Shown: positions 20,578-29,936 of the stretch, piece after piece
Position numbering within the stretch: the first letter of the stretch is position 1
Layout: each line of letters opens with the position of its first letter
Source: Acinetobacter vivianii
GTDB lineage: Bacteria; Pseudomonadota; Gammaproteobacteria; Pseudomonadales; Moraxellaceae
Length of the DNA: 64,000 bases
Direction of reading: 5' to 3'
Assembly (NCBI RefSeq): GCF_014635885.1
Contig: NZ_BMDR01000001.1
Span: 248,001 to 312,000 of the forward strand
The notes under the pieces: model-generated
What the model saw: only the letters and a program-made list of their open reading frames with translations
Databases searched by the model: none
What the model was told of the DNA's origin: nothing
Made by a program: the position numbers and the translations under genes

Positions 20578-22017
20578 ATGGAACGGTCTTCTGTACCCAT
20601 CAATCAAGCGGCACAAGTCGGTTTGCAGCGTTATGTTTTACTCACGGTCATGTTAGGTACAGGAACCGTAAGTTTAAACAACAGTAGTTTTAATCCTGCC
20701 ATCCCCCAGCTGATGCAATATTTCCAGATTGGTGAAATATGGGCAAGTTGGGTGGTGGTCGCGTTTTTACTGGCAATGAGTATCAGCTTGCCATTGGCAG
20801 GTTATTTCAGCCAGCGTTTTGGCAAACGACAAACTTATTTAACCGCATTATTGTGTTTTGCTTTGGCTTCGACAGTGGGTGGTTTATTCAATCAGTTTGA
20901 ATCCGTCCTGATTGCAAGAGCCTTGCAAGGTTTTTGTAGTGGCTTGATGATTCCATTATCACTCGGTCTGATTTTTTCAGTCACGCCGAGCGAACAACGG
21001 GGCAGTACCACAGGTTTGTGGGGCGCGATGATTATGCTGACTTTGGCTGTTGGGCCGATGTTAGGTGCGCTGGTCTTGGTGTGGCTTGATTGGCAGGCTT
21101 TATTCTTCATTAACTTGCCAATTGCCTGTATCGCTCTGGTGTTGGGATATCTCTATCTGCCTAAAGAACAAGGCGATAGTAATCAATCCTTTGACTGGAT
21201 CGGTTTTAGTTGCCTAAGCCTGAGCATTATTTTGCTATTAGGCACCTTGAGTCAGATTCATCAACTTGAAGATATCGCACAGCCTGTCTATTGGCTATTG
21301 CTTACATTAAGTGCTTTCACATTCTGGCAGTTTGCCAGAAGACAAAAAAATCAGACCAGCCCATTGATTGAGCCAGCCTTGTTTGCTGCAAAAGGTTTTC
21401 GATTCAGTTTGATGATCTGTGTGGCACAAACGGTAGGCTTATTTATTGGCATGTTGCTGGTGCCGTTGTGGATTCAACATAGTTTGCATCTCAGCCCACT
21501 CTGGACGGGTTTTGCTTTGATGAGCAGTGCCTTAGTCACTGGTTTATGCAGTCAACCTGCCGGCAGATATCTTGATCGTTACGGCGCCGCAAAAATTATG
21601 AGTCTAGGGTTACTGATTACTGCATTGTCTTTTGCTTTGCTGGCATGGGCGCCTGTGAAAAATGTCTGGTTCATCATCTTCTGCATGATGTTGCATGGTC
21701 TGGGCATGGGATTGTCCTATATGCCATCGACCACAGCAGGGCTTAACAGCTTACGTCAGCAACAACAACATTTGGTCACTCAGGCGGCTGCATTGAACAA
21801 TCTGTTTCGTCGGCTGTTTGCCGCAGTTGCCGTGGTGCTTGCTGCGCTATATCTGCAATTACGTCAGGATCTTTTTCAGACCAATCCTCATACAACACTG
21901 GATTCATTTAAAGGCATTCAGGAAATCTTTATTTTTTGTACAGCTCTTATCTTGTGCGCTTTGCCTTATGCGTGGCGCTTTCCAGATCAACACAAAACGA
22001 ATGAATTAAATAATTAG
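20578..22017 (+). CDS. bfnC: MFS exporter, likely siderophore efflux
   Basis: 479-residue major facilitator of the DHA2/EmrB type with about 14 hydrophobic segments. Typical marks are the loop GYFSQRFGKRQTYL between segments 2 and 3, RALQGFCSGLMIPL of segment 4 and a drug-antiporter-like GLWGAMIMLTLAVGPMLGA. It sits inside the biosynthetic operon, so the likely role is export of the finished apo-siderophore. ATG at 20578 follows an AGAGGA site; an upstream TTG at 20548 would overlap bfnB but is less convincing. Confidence 0.88.
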   Translation: MERSSVPINQAAQVGLQRYVLLTVMLGTGTVSLNNSSFNPAIPQLMQYFQIGEIWASWVVVAFLLAMSISLPLAGYFSQRFGKRQTYLTALLCFALASTVGGLFNQFESVLIARALQGFCSGLMIPLSLGLIFSVTPSEQRGSTTGLWGAMIMLTLAVGPMLGALVLVWLDWQALFFINLPIACIALVLGYLYLPKEQGDSNQSFDWIGFSCLSLSIILLLGTLSQIHQLEDIAQPVYWLLLTLSAFTFWQFARRQKNQTSPLIEPALFAAKGFRFSLMICVAQTVGLFIGMLLVPLWIQHSLHLSPLWTGFALMSSALVTGLCSQPAGRYLDRYGAAKIMSLGLLITALSFALLAWAPVKNVWFIIFCMMLHGLGMGLSYMPSTTAGLNSLRQQQQHLVTQAAALNNLFRRLFAAVAVVLAALYLQLRQDLFQTNPHTTLDSFKGIQEIFIFCTALILCALPYAWRFPDQHKTNELNN

Positions 22018-22027
22018 GAAGAGCAAC

Positions 22028-23869
22028 ATGGGACAATTACATCCAGTTTTAGCAAATACACATGTGATTCAAAATACTTTTCAAGCCTGGCAACAACCAC
22101 AGTCTGAGCAGGCCAAACACGTTGAACAACGTGTCATCAAGCAATTATTACAAGCCCTGATTTTTGAAGAAATTATTGCGGCTGATCATGATGGTGAAAA
22201 TTTTATTGTTCAGGTGCAGGATCGCCAACAGCAAGCGGTTCAGTATATTGCCAAAGGGCAACGCCAATACAGTTATAAGTTGGTGCGTCTGGCACGTAAT
22301 CAGGATGTGCTACGTCAGGATGCTGAAGGTAATCTGCAACCGGCTCGTCTGAATCAGGTTATTGATGAAATCCTGCGCTCGATTGCCGACGCGGCCAAAG
22401 TGGAAGATTTTATTTTTGAATTAAAGCGGACTTATATTCACGACCTGCAATCACAAGTTTGTTTTGAAAACTACGCCTTGCCTGCAATTCAATATCCATA
22501 CGATATTCTGGAATCTTATTTGATGGATGGGCATCCATATCATCCTTGTTATAAATCGCGTGTTGGCTTTAGTCTGCAAGACAATGTCCGTTATGGGGTG
22601 GAGTTTGCCCAGCCGATGGCTTTGGTCTGGTTGGCTGTACATCAGAAGCTTGTTGCAGAAAACCATTCGAGTCACATTGAAACAGAAGCATTTTTTAAAG
22701 AACAACTCAATGCACAGGATTTAATCCAGTTTCAGCAACAACTGGACAAGCAAACTCAAAACGCCGCTGAATATGTCTGGATTCCCGTCCATCCTTGGCA
22801 ATGGGAAAACCACTTGATTTCGATTTTTGCAGAAGAAATTGCAGATCAGGACATTATTTATTTAGGTCATAGCCAAGACCGTTATCTGGCACAGCAGTCT
22901 TTGCGTACAGTCACCAATTTACAGCATCCAGAAAAACCTTATATCAAGCTTTCAATGAGTTTGACCAATACTTCTAGTTCTCGAGTACTGGCAAAACATA
23001 CGGTCATGAACGGGCCGATTATTACCGACTGGTTGCAACGCCTGATTGATCAAAGTGAAACTGCCCAACAGCTCGATTTTGCGGTGTTGCGTGAAGTCTA
23101 TGGTTTGAGCGTTGATTTTACCCGTTTACCTGCTTCGCATGCGCAACAGGCCTATGGCACGATCGGATGCTTATGGCGTGAAAGTGTCCATCAATATTTA
23201 CGTGAAGGTGAAGATGCGATTCCACTGAATGGGGTGAGTCATATTCAAAAAGATGGTCAAGCCCTGATTGCACCGTGGTTACAACACTATGGAGTTGAGC
23301 AATGGACACGTCAATTGTTGAAAGTGGTCATTACACCATTGATTCATTTGCTGTTTGCCGAAGGGATCGCGACTGAATCGCATGGGCAGAATATTATTCT
23401 GGTGCATCAACAAGGTTGGCCAACCCGTGTATTGCTTAAAGATTTCCATGACGGCGTACGTTACAGTCCAGCACATCTGGCTCATCCAGAGCTGGCGCCT
23501 GAACTGGATCAGTTGCCGCCTGAACATGCTAAAACCAATAGCATGTCCTTTATCTTGACTGATGATCTGGATGGGATTCGAGACTTTAGCTGTGCCTGCC
23601 TGTTCTTTGTGGCTTTGACTGATATTGCCATTTTCCTTAATCAGACTTATTCAGTTGCAGAACAAGATTTCTGGCAATGGGCCGCAGAAGTCATTCAGGA
23701 ATATCAACAACAACATCCTGAACATCATCAGCGCTATCAAATTTTTGATGTCTTTGCGGAAAAGTTGCGTATTGAGTCATTAACCAAACGTCGTTTGTTT
23801 GGTGATGGTCGTATTCAGATCAAGTTTGTTGATAACCCATTGGCGCCGTTTAAAGCGCAGGGGAAGTGA
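22028..23869 (+). CDS. bfnD: NIS siderophore synthetase (IucA/IucC family), second copy
   Basis: 613 residues. Motifs: GHPYHPCYKSRVGF (about residue 175), VHPWQWENHL, QSLRTV, KLSMSLTNTSSSR, ATESHGQNIILV and LKDFHDG. The intact GHPxHPxxKxRxGF block is the most canonical of the three synthetases in the cluster. Starts 10 bp after bfnC behind AGGAAGAG. Which of the three enzymes performs the first versus second amide bond to citrate cannot be told from the sequence. Confidence 0.88.
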   Translation: MGQLHPVLANTHVIQNTFQAWQQPQSEQAKHVEQRVIKQLLQALIFEEIIAADHDGENFIVQVQDRQQQAVQYIAKGQRQYSYKLVRLARNQDVLRQDAEGNLQPARLNQVIDEILRSIADAAKVEDFIFELKRTYIHDLQSQVCFENYALPAIQYPYDILESYLMDGHPYHPCYKSRVGFSLQDNVRYGVEFAQPMALVWLAVHQKLVAENHSSHIETEAFFKEQLNAQDLIQFQQQLDKQTQNAAEYVWIPVHPWQWENHLISIFAEEIADQDIIYLGHSQDRYLAQQSLRTVTNLQHPEKPYIKLSMSLTNTSSSRVLAKHTVMNGPIITDWLQRLIDQSETAQQLDFAVLREVYGLSVDFTRLPASHAQQAYGTIGCLWRESVHQYLREGEDAIPLNGVSHIQKDGQALIAPWLQHYGVEQWTRQLLKVVITPLIHLLFAEGIATESHGQNIILVHQQGWPTRVLLKDFHDGVRYSPAHLAHPELAPELDQLPPEHAKTNSMSFILTDDLDGIRDFSCACLFFVALTDIAIFLNQTYSVAEQDFWQWAAEVIQEYQQQHPEHHQRYQIFDVFAEKLRIESLTKRRLFGDGRIQIKFVDNPLAPFKAQGK

Positions 23870-23877
23870 GATTATTT

Positions 23878-25794
23878 ATGAATGCACTTCAACCTGTCTA
23901 TCAACTGACGGACAGAACCATTTTACAAGACTTTGTCAATGCCTTACTGGTTGAGGCACTGATTCCTGAGCACTCTGTTGTGAATTCTTCAACAGCACAG
24001 GCCAAGCTGGATGGATTCGGTTTTGACTTGAAACAGCAATTTAACAACACGCTTGAGCAGCAGTACTTTGTACTGTTGCCTGAGCAACATTCACAATATG
24101 TTGTTATTTTTCCAGTACAGCAAGGCATTACACAACCGTGGTCTTTTGCGGCCGAGTCGGAAATTTTGCGAGTTGAAACAGGCAATCAGCAAACTCAAGT
24201 CCACTCGATTGAATTATTTGAACTGTTTGAATGTCTGCAACAGATCGGGTTGTTTCAACACTGTCAGACCGACAAACTTCAAATTTTTTCAGCGCAAATC
24301 CAGAAATGTTTGCAGCAATATCGTCTGCTACAACAGCATCAAGTCAATGCTCATGATCTGATTCATCAAAGCTCAGTACAGGTATTCCGTATTTTAGAGC
24401 AATATGCGGGTTATCGAGATCGTCCTTATCATCCGTTATCCAAGTTAAAGGAAGGATTGAGTCAGCAGGAATATTTGCAATATTGTCCTGAATTTGCCCA
24501 AGAACTGAATATTCACTGGGTTGCGGTGCATAAAGATAAAATGATGTTTGGTGCAGGTGTTGAGGATATTTTTACCCAACAACCTAGCCAGATTTTTATT
24601 AATCGTGCTGAACGCTATCAACTGAAACAGGAAATGTTCCAGCGCGGATTGAGTGAAACGCATATCGCCATGCCTATACATCCGTGGCAATTTCAGCATT
24701 TATTTCAGCAATTCTTTGCGGAAGATATCGCGGCGGGAATTTGTCAGCCCTTGAACTTTGTTTCAAAAGGCATGTATGCCAGTGCCTCGATGCGCAGTCT
24801 TTTGTCTAAGGAAATTCCACAAGAAAGCCTGAAATTGCCGATAGGCATTAAAGCGCTGGGTTCATTGCGTTTTCTTCCGATCGTGAAAATGATCAATGGA
24901 GAAAAAAACCAGAAGTTGCTACGCCAAGCTCAGCAAAAAGATCCGATTTTGCAGCAAAAATTATGGTTATGTGAGGAAACGCAATGGTGGTCTTATTTAC
25001 CTGAAAAACAACAGGATCGAAGTGCGGACAATGAATGGCTCTTTGTAGAGAAGCCAACCCATCTGGCAGCCCAACGCCGCCATATTCCAGTTGAATTATT
25101 GCAGCAGCCTTATCAACTGATTCCGATGGCCAGTCTGGGACATACCATTTCAGGTCAACCTGCGGTTTTTGACTATATTTTACAGCTTCAACAGCTACAG
25201 AATGATGCTGCACAGGTTTTGGAGCAGTTTGCCAAATTATGTGCATGCTTCTTTGAGGTGAATTTACGTCTGTTCCGCTTGGGGCTGATGGGAGAAATTC
25301 ATGGACAAAATCTATGTCTGGTACTTAAGAATGGTCAATTTGATGGCCTGATGTTTAGAGATCATGATTCACTGCGTATTTATCTGCCGTGGGTGCTGCA
25401 AAATGGTCTGGATGATCCAGATTATTTAAGCCCGCATGATTTCAGAAATACGCTTTATCATGATTCAGCCGAGGCCTTGCTGTTTTATATCCAGACGCTA
25501 GGAATTCAGGTCAATTTAGGTTGTATTGTCGAGACGCTGGCAAAGTATTATCAGATACCAGCAGATCAACTGTGGCAAGTACTGGCTGAACAATTGCAAC
25601 AAGTTCTGGAAAAACTGGACTTCCAGCCTGAGATTCATAGTCAGTTGCAGGCCTTACTGTTTGAGTCACCCAACTGGCCTTATAAACAGTTGATTCGGCC
25701 TTTGCTTGAACAGGATACCCGTATTGGTAGCATGCCATCAGGAATCGGGGAAACCCGAAATCCACTTTGGCATGTTTTAGCTCAATCCGCGTAA
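23878..25794 (+). CDS. bfnE: NIS siderophore synthetase (IucA/IucC family), third copy
   Basis: 638 residues. Recognisable motifs are YHPLSKLKEG (diverged form of the HPxxKxRxG block), IHPWQFQHL, SASMRSLL, LPIGIKALGSLRFLPIVK, EIHGQNLCLV and FRDHDSLRIY. The diverged substrate block suggests a different amine or carboxylate substrate from bfnD. ATG at 23878 follows GGGGAAG located at the end of bfnD; a GTG at 23866 overlaps bfnD by 4 bp and is an alternative. Confidence 0.86.
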   Translation: MNALQPVYQLTDRTILQDFVNALLVEALIPEHSVVNSSTAQAKLDGFGFDLKQQFNNTLEQQYFVLLPEQHSQYVVIFPVQQGITQPWSFAAESEILRVETGNQQTQVHSIELFELFECLQQIGLFQHCQTDKLQIFSAQIQKCLQQYRLLQQHQVNAHDLIHQSSVQVFRILEQYAGYRDRPYHPLSKLKEGLSQQEYLQYCPEFAQELNIHWVAVHKDKMMFGAGVEDIFTQQPSQIFINRAERYQLKQEMFQRGLSETHIAMPIHPWQFQHLFQQFFAEDIAAGICQPLNFVSKGMYASASMRSLLSKEIPQESLKLPIGIKALGSLRFLPIVKMINGEKNQKLLRQAQQKDPILQQKLWLCEETQWWSYLPEKQQDRSADNEWLFVEKPTHLAAQRRHIPVELLQQPYQLIPMASLGHTISGQPAVFDYILQLQQLQNDAAQVLEQFAKLCACFFEVNLRLFRLGLMGEIHGQNLCLVLKNGQFDGLMFRDHDSLRIYLPWVLQNGLDDPDYLSPHDFRNTLYHDSAEALLFYIQTLGIQVNLGCIVETLAKYYQIPADQLWQVLAEQLQQVLEKLDFQPEIHSQLQALLFESPNWPYKQLIRPLLEQDTRIGSMPSGIGETRNPLWHVLAQSA

Positions 25795-25800
25795 ATTGCA

Positions 25801-26562
25801 ATGAATATGTGTCGCCATTTTCAAGCAGAGTTGGAAAGCTCTTTTTCAGTGCTGCAACAGCATCTGAAACTGGAAATACATTGTTCCAACCAGCAGGCAA
25901 TCATGCTGGCAGACCTATTCGATGACTCGATTTGTCGGCAGGTGCTACAGGGTTTTGCGACACGTATTCATGCGAAGAATCAGAGATGTGCCACTTCACT
26001 TTTTATTAAATATTGGGCCACGCTGTGGATACTGCCTTTTTTGTACTGTCAGGCGGCATCGCTTCCTTTTGTAAAATGGCAGCCTTCGATCTTTATCGTA
26101 GAGCTACCTGAAACATGGAACTGGGAAAGACGACTGCAACTAGCTGATTCGGCAATGTATTCGTTTCAGGTGATGTCTCTACAAGAAATTGACGTCATAT
26201 TGCTACAGTTCAATGATTTATTGCAGCAGATTGCCCGCGTTGGGCGCGTTTCTTATGCATTACTTTGGGAAAATGTCGCTGTGCGTGTGGTGCAGTTTTA
26301 TCATGCTTTGGCTCAGCAGAATCTAAGCAAAGACATGCATACCCAGCTCCAACAGCAACGACAGTTGCTAAAAGCAAAATCGGCAAAAAGTTTTAACTTG
26401 CAGGAAAACCCTTTTTTAAAGCTGTGGAATAACTGGCATCCCGAATTCAATACCTATATGCGACAAAAGTGCTGCTTCTATTTTCAACTAGAGGAAGCAG
26501 GACAGGAGCTGTGTCGAAATTGCCCATTACAGCTAAAAAAATCAACCGAGATAAAATCATGA
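25801..26562 (+). CDS. bfnF: FhuF-like ferric siderophore reductase with C-terminal [2Fe-2S] motif
   Basis: 253 residues with low overall conservation but a Cys cluster near the C-terminus: CC-x12-C-x2-C within CCFYF...ELCRNCPL. FhuF-type cytosolic reductases bind a [2Fe-2S] cluster through CC-x10-C-x2-C and reduce ferric hydroxamates to release iron. The spacing here is two residues longer than in E. coli FhuF. ATG at 25801 (a second ATG at 25807) follows bfnE by 6 bp; the stop overlaps the next start as ATGA. Confidence 0.8.
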   Translation: MNMCRHFQAELESSFSVLQQHLKLEIHCSNQQAIMLADLFDDSICRQVLQGFATRIHAKNQRCATSLFIKYWATLWILPFLYCQAASLPFVKWQPSIFIVELPETWNWERRLQLADSAMYSFQVMSLQEIDVILLQFNDLLQQIARVGRVSYALLWENVAVRVVQFYHALAQQNLSKDMHTQLQQQRQLLKAKSAKSFNLQENPFLKLWNNWHPEFNTYMRQKCCFYFQLEEAGQELCRNCPLQLKKSTEIKS

Positions 26563-27176
26563 GTCAAGTTATCCAGCCAGAATTGCTGGTCGAAGCCTAT
26601 AAAAAAATTGCAACCTCGACCATTGGTCATTTATTGGATTTAGGGCATGTCCCACAGATTTTCCCCATGTCACCTGAGCAACAATTGGTCGGTCTGGTTA
26701 GAACTGTTCGGCTGCAATCAAAGAATGCCAGTCAGTTACGACAGGTGTTGCTCAGTTGCCAACCCAATGAAGTATTGCTCATCGACGCTAGATATGATTT
26801 GCAACGTGCATGTTGGGGAGAGCAGAGAAGTGTGGCCGCGATTCATTGCGGATTAGCGGGAGTAGTAGTGCTAGGAGCTATCACCGACCGACAGGCTTTA
26901 CTTAGACTCAAATTGCCTATTTTTGCTCAGTCAGTCAGTTGTTTAACCACACGAAATGAAGGCGATAGTCTCGTCGAAATGGATATTGGTATTGAATTGA
27001 ACCAGTTTACGGTGCAATCAGGTGATCTGCTGATTGGTGATGCAGATGGTGTTTTTATCTTAAAACCAGAGACTGCCCATGACTATTTGGAACAGTTCCA
27101 GCAGCTCGAACAAGCAGAAAAATTGAAAAAAGACCATTTTTTTAAACAGCAGTGTCGAGATGAATACTATTTTTAA
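26559..27176 (+). CDS. bfnG: RraA-like (HMG/CHA aldolase-fold) protein in siderophore operon
   Basis: 205 residues with the RraA/demethylmenaquinone methyltransferase-like fold: GHLLDLGHVPQIFPMSP, VLLSCQPNEVLLID, ACWGEQRSVAAIHCGLAGVVVLG and the C-terminal LNQFTVQSGDLLIGDADGVFIL. In aldolase members a DG...VRD signature carries substrate and metal ligands; here it reads LGAITD (residues 105-110), so the first Asp and the Arg are missing while D110 remains. ATG at 26559 overlaps the bfnF stop, replacing a longer reading. Its role in siderophore metabolism is unknown. Confidence 0.8.
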   Translation: MSQVIQPELLVEAYKKIATSTIGHLLDLGHVPQIFPMSPEQQLVGLVRTVRLQSKNASQLRQVLLSCQPNEVLLIDARYDLQRACWGEQRSVAAIHCGLAGVVVLGAITDRQALLRLKLPIFAQSVSCLTTRNEGDSLVEMDIGIELNQFTVQSGDLLIGDADGVFILKPETAHDYLEQFQQLEQAEKLKKDHFFKQQCRDEYYF

Positions 27177-27177
27177 T

Positions 27178-27197
27178 AAAAATCATTCTCATTAAAA
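27178..27197. promoter_or_regulatory. Fur-box-like site upstream of bfnH
   Basis: AAAAATCATTCTCATTAAAA starts 2 bp after the bfnG stop codon and about 70 bp before bfnH. It shares ATCATTCTCA with the site before the first receptor, suggesting a separate iron-regulated promoter for the second receptor. Confidence 0.55.
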
Positions 27198-27268
27198 TTT
27201 AAATTTAGTATGATGGCCTGCCTTTTGGATATTTTTTGAGTGATATAAGGGCTCTGGAGAAAGAGAAA

Positions 27269-29560
27269 ATGAAAGTCAATAATGAGTTTAGGGCAAAACA
27301 AGTACTGTTTAAAATGACGCCATGCTGCCTTGCGGTACTGGCAATGTTCGCTCAACATGTTTATGCAGAAGAAACTGTTTCAGCAAATGCGGCTGTAACG
27401 GCAGAGCCTACGCAGAAACCTGTTGCACAATTAGAGAAAATTGTGGTGACAGCGACGCGTACACCAAAAAATATTGCAGAAATTGCAGGGACTGTGCAGA
27501 CCATTGACCGTAATCAAATTGCACAGCAAGCAACTGCGGGGCGTAAGGTTGCGGATGTTTTGGCGCAACTGGTTCCGTCGTTGGCACCAAGTAGTGGAAC
27601 CACCAGTAACTATGGTCAGACCATGCGTGGCAGAAATGTGCTAGTTATGATTGATGGAGTATCTCAAACGGGTTCGCGTGATGTGTCACGTCAGCTCAAT
27701 AGCATTAGCCCAAGCATGATTGAGCGTATTGAGATTATTTCTGGCGCAACCAGTATTTATGGTTCTGGTGCGACAGGCGGCATTATCAATATCATTACCA
27801 AACGTGCTGATACCTCAAAACCACTCAGCTTTGAAAGTAAAGTCGGTATCACATCTTCAGACACCTTCCGTGGGGATGGATTGGCTTATGAAGTTGGACA
27901 ATCGGTTTCATTTAGTCAGGGAAATGTCGATGGTTTCCTTGGGGCGAACTTTACCAGTCGTGGTTCGCAGTTTGATGGTGACGGCGATCGTATTTCTCTA
28001 AGTCCTTGGCAAGGTAGTACCATGGACAGCGATACGATTGATGTCAATGGTCGTTTGAACTTCAATCTCACAGATCAACAAAGTCTGAGCTTTGGTGCGC
28101 AATACTATAAAGATAAACAAGATACAGATTACGGCCCAGATTATTCATATTTGCCGACTACAGCAACGAGTAATGATATGGGGACGCCAAGCTATAAAGC
28201 CATTAAAGGTTTGAAGCTGAGCAATCCATTATTTACTGAACGCTATGCAGTGAATTCGCAATACCAAAATCAAGATTTCTTAGGCCAGATATTGAATGTA
28301 GAAGCCTATTATCGTAATGAAAAATCAAGATTTTTCCCTTATGGTTTAACTACTAAAACAGTCAAAACTGTAAACCAGTCGCAATCTGAAATCGAAGTTG
28401 CAGGTTTACGTTCAACCATGCAATCTGACTTTAATATTGCAGACCGAGATCTGAAATTAACCTATGGTCTTGATTATGATTGGGAAAAAGACAAGCAATA
28501 TATTGATATTCTCGCAACTGAATACCCTTATTTAGTCTACACCCCAACAGGTCAGCGTAAGGGCTATGGTCCAAATACTGAAATCCAAAATATTGGTGCT
28601 TTTGCTCAGGGTGATTATGCCATTAATGATCAGTTGAATATTCAGGCGGGTGTTCGCTACCAATATATCCAAGCGGATACTGATGCCTATATTCCGAGTC
28701 GTGAATCAACCATGGTTCCAGCGGGTTCAACCCATGATGATAAACCCCTGTTTAATTTAGGGGCTGTATATAAGCTAAATGATGCACAGCAAGTCTATGC
28801 GAACTTTTCACAAGGTTTCAGTTTCCCAGATGTGCAGCGCATGCTGCGTGATGTATCGACCTTTACCGTTTCAACCTCGAACTTGCAACCGATTACTGTA
28901 AATAGTTATGAATTGGGCTGGCGTTTAAATCAGGATGATGGTTTGAACCTTGGTTTAACAGGTTTCTATAATACTTCTGATAAAACTGTTCAGTTTAATA
29001 ACCGAGCAGCTCAGATTGTAGATACCGACCAACGTGTCTATGGTGCGGAAGCAACGGCCAGTTATCCATTTATGGATCATTACAAGGTTGGTGGTACTTT
29101 AGGCTATACCCGTGGTCAATATAAAGACGCTGCAAACCAATGGCATGAGCTCAATTCACTTGCTGTCGCACCAGTAAAAGGTACCTTATTTGCTGAGTGG
29201 GAAAATGATGAAGGCTATGGTATTCGCGTACAGATGCAGGCAATTAAAGGGACCAATAAAGCCTATAATGATGATCGTGACTTAGCTGCGCGTGCCAACG
29301 CTAGTCAGGATGCTGAATTTAAAGCGGCTGTGAAAGCAGATGCCAATACCGCTGCAAAAATTAAAGGCTATGCAACTATGGATGTGTTAGGGCATGTTCC
29401 AGCTTGGAAAGGTCGTGTAGACTTTGGTGTATATAATGTTTGGGGACTTCAATACGAGACAGTATTTGCCCAGCAAGCAGCTGTTTCAAACGGGAATCCA
29501 TTATTGGCGATCCCTGCTGAAGGTCGTACCTATGGCTTAAGTTATACCATCAGCTATTAA
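27269..29560 (+). CDS. bfnH: TonB-dependent siderophore receptor
   Basis: 763 residues. Signal region with hydrophobic CCLAVLAMFAQHVYAEE, TonB-box-like LEKIVVTATR, plug domain to about residue 185 (SNYGQTMRGRNVLVMIDGV, IEIISGATSIYGSGATGG) and a barrel ending in YTISY with the terminal aromatic expected for BAM-dependent insertion. ATG at 27269 follows CTGGAGAAAG. By position this is the cognate outer-membrane receptor for the siderophore made by the cluster. Confidence 0.92.
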   Translation: MKVNNEFRAKQVLFKMTPCCLAVLAMFAQHVYAEETVSANAAVTAEPTQKPVAQLEKIVVTATRTPKNIAEIAGTVQTIDRNQIAQQATAGRKVADVLAQLVPSLAPSSGTTSNYGQTMRGRNVLVMIDGVSQTGSRDVSRQLNSISPSMIERIEIISGATSIYGSGATGGIINIITKRADTSKPLSFESKVGITSSDTFRGDGLAYEVGQSVSFSQGNVDGFLGANFTSRGSQFDGDGDRISLSPWQGSTMDSDTIDVNGRLNFNLTDQQSLSFGAQYYKDKQDTDYGPDYSYLPTTATSNDMGTPSYKAIKGLKLSNPLFTERYAVNSQYQNQDFLGQILNVEAYYRNEKSRFFPYGLTTKTVKTVNQSQSEIEVAGLRSTMQSDFNIADRDLKLTYGLDYDWEKDKQYIDILATEYPYLVYTPTGQRKGYGPNTEIQNIGAFAQGDYAINDQLNIQAGVRYQYIQADTDAYIPSRESTMVPAGSTHDDKPLFNLGAVYKLNDAQQVYANFSQGFSFPDVQRMLRDVSTFTVSTSNLQPITVNSYELGWRLNQDDGLNLGLTGFYNTSDKTVQFNNRAAQIVDTDQRVYGAEATASYPFMDHYKVGGTLGYTRGQYKDAANQWHELNSLAVAPVKGTLFAEWENDEGYGIRVQMQAIKGTNKAYNDDRDLAARANASQDAEFKAAVKADANTAAKIKGYATMDVLGHVPAWKGRVDFGVYNVWGLQYETVFAQQAAVSNGNPLLAIPAEGRTYGLSYTISY

Positions 29561-29570
29561 TTAAAACAGA

Positions 29571-29612
29571 GGAAGAAATATCTGTGAAGATGCAGATATT
29601 TCTTCCTTTTTA
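29571..29612 (+). terminator. Strong terminator after bfnH
   Basis: Perfect 14-bp stem GGAAGAAATATCTG / CAGATATTTCTTCC with an 8-nt loop followed by TTTTTATT. It falls within the gene cluster, separating bfnH from the inner-membrane genes. Confidence 0.85.
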
Positions 29613-29642
29613 TTCTGTATTTTACAGGCTAAGGCAATACGG

Positions 29643-29930
29643 ATGAGCCCCTCAGAAAAACAAGAGATCTTTCAGTTAAGCTATCGCAGAGTATTTTTTA
29701 TCTGCTTGGCGGCTTATTGTTATAGTTCGTGGCTCAGTCTGGTTTTGGCGGATTGGTTGCCTTTTGCTAAAGCTGAAAATGTCTATTTCGCCGTCTTTCT
29801 CAGTTTTATCTTTTTTATCTTTTACGTGATATTGACCAGTGCAATTATGTCTAAATGCTGGTTCTGGATCATCCATGGCTTAGGTGTGTTATTACTGGCT
29901 GGCTACGGACTCATGCATAAGTGGGGATGA
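29643..29930 (+). CDS. bfnI: DUF3649-like small inner-membrane protein
   Basis: 95 residues with about three hydrophobic helices (VFFICLAAYCYSSWLSLVLA, VYFAVFLSFIFFIFYVILTS, WIIHGLGVLLLAGYGLM). Such proteins are found next to PepSY-type siderophore reductases. A paralogous gene lies at 49383-49676 in the second module. Followed after 6 bp by the PepSY gene. Confidence 0.75.
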   Translation: MSPSEKQEIFQLSYRRVFFICLAAYCYSSWLSLVLADWLPFAKAENVYFAVFLSFIFFIFYVILTSAIMSKCWFWIIHGLGVLLLAGYGLMHKWG

Positions 29931-29936
29931 GTTAAG

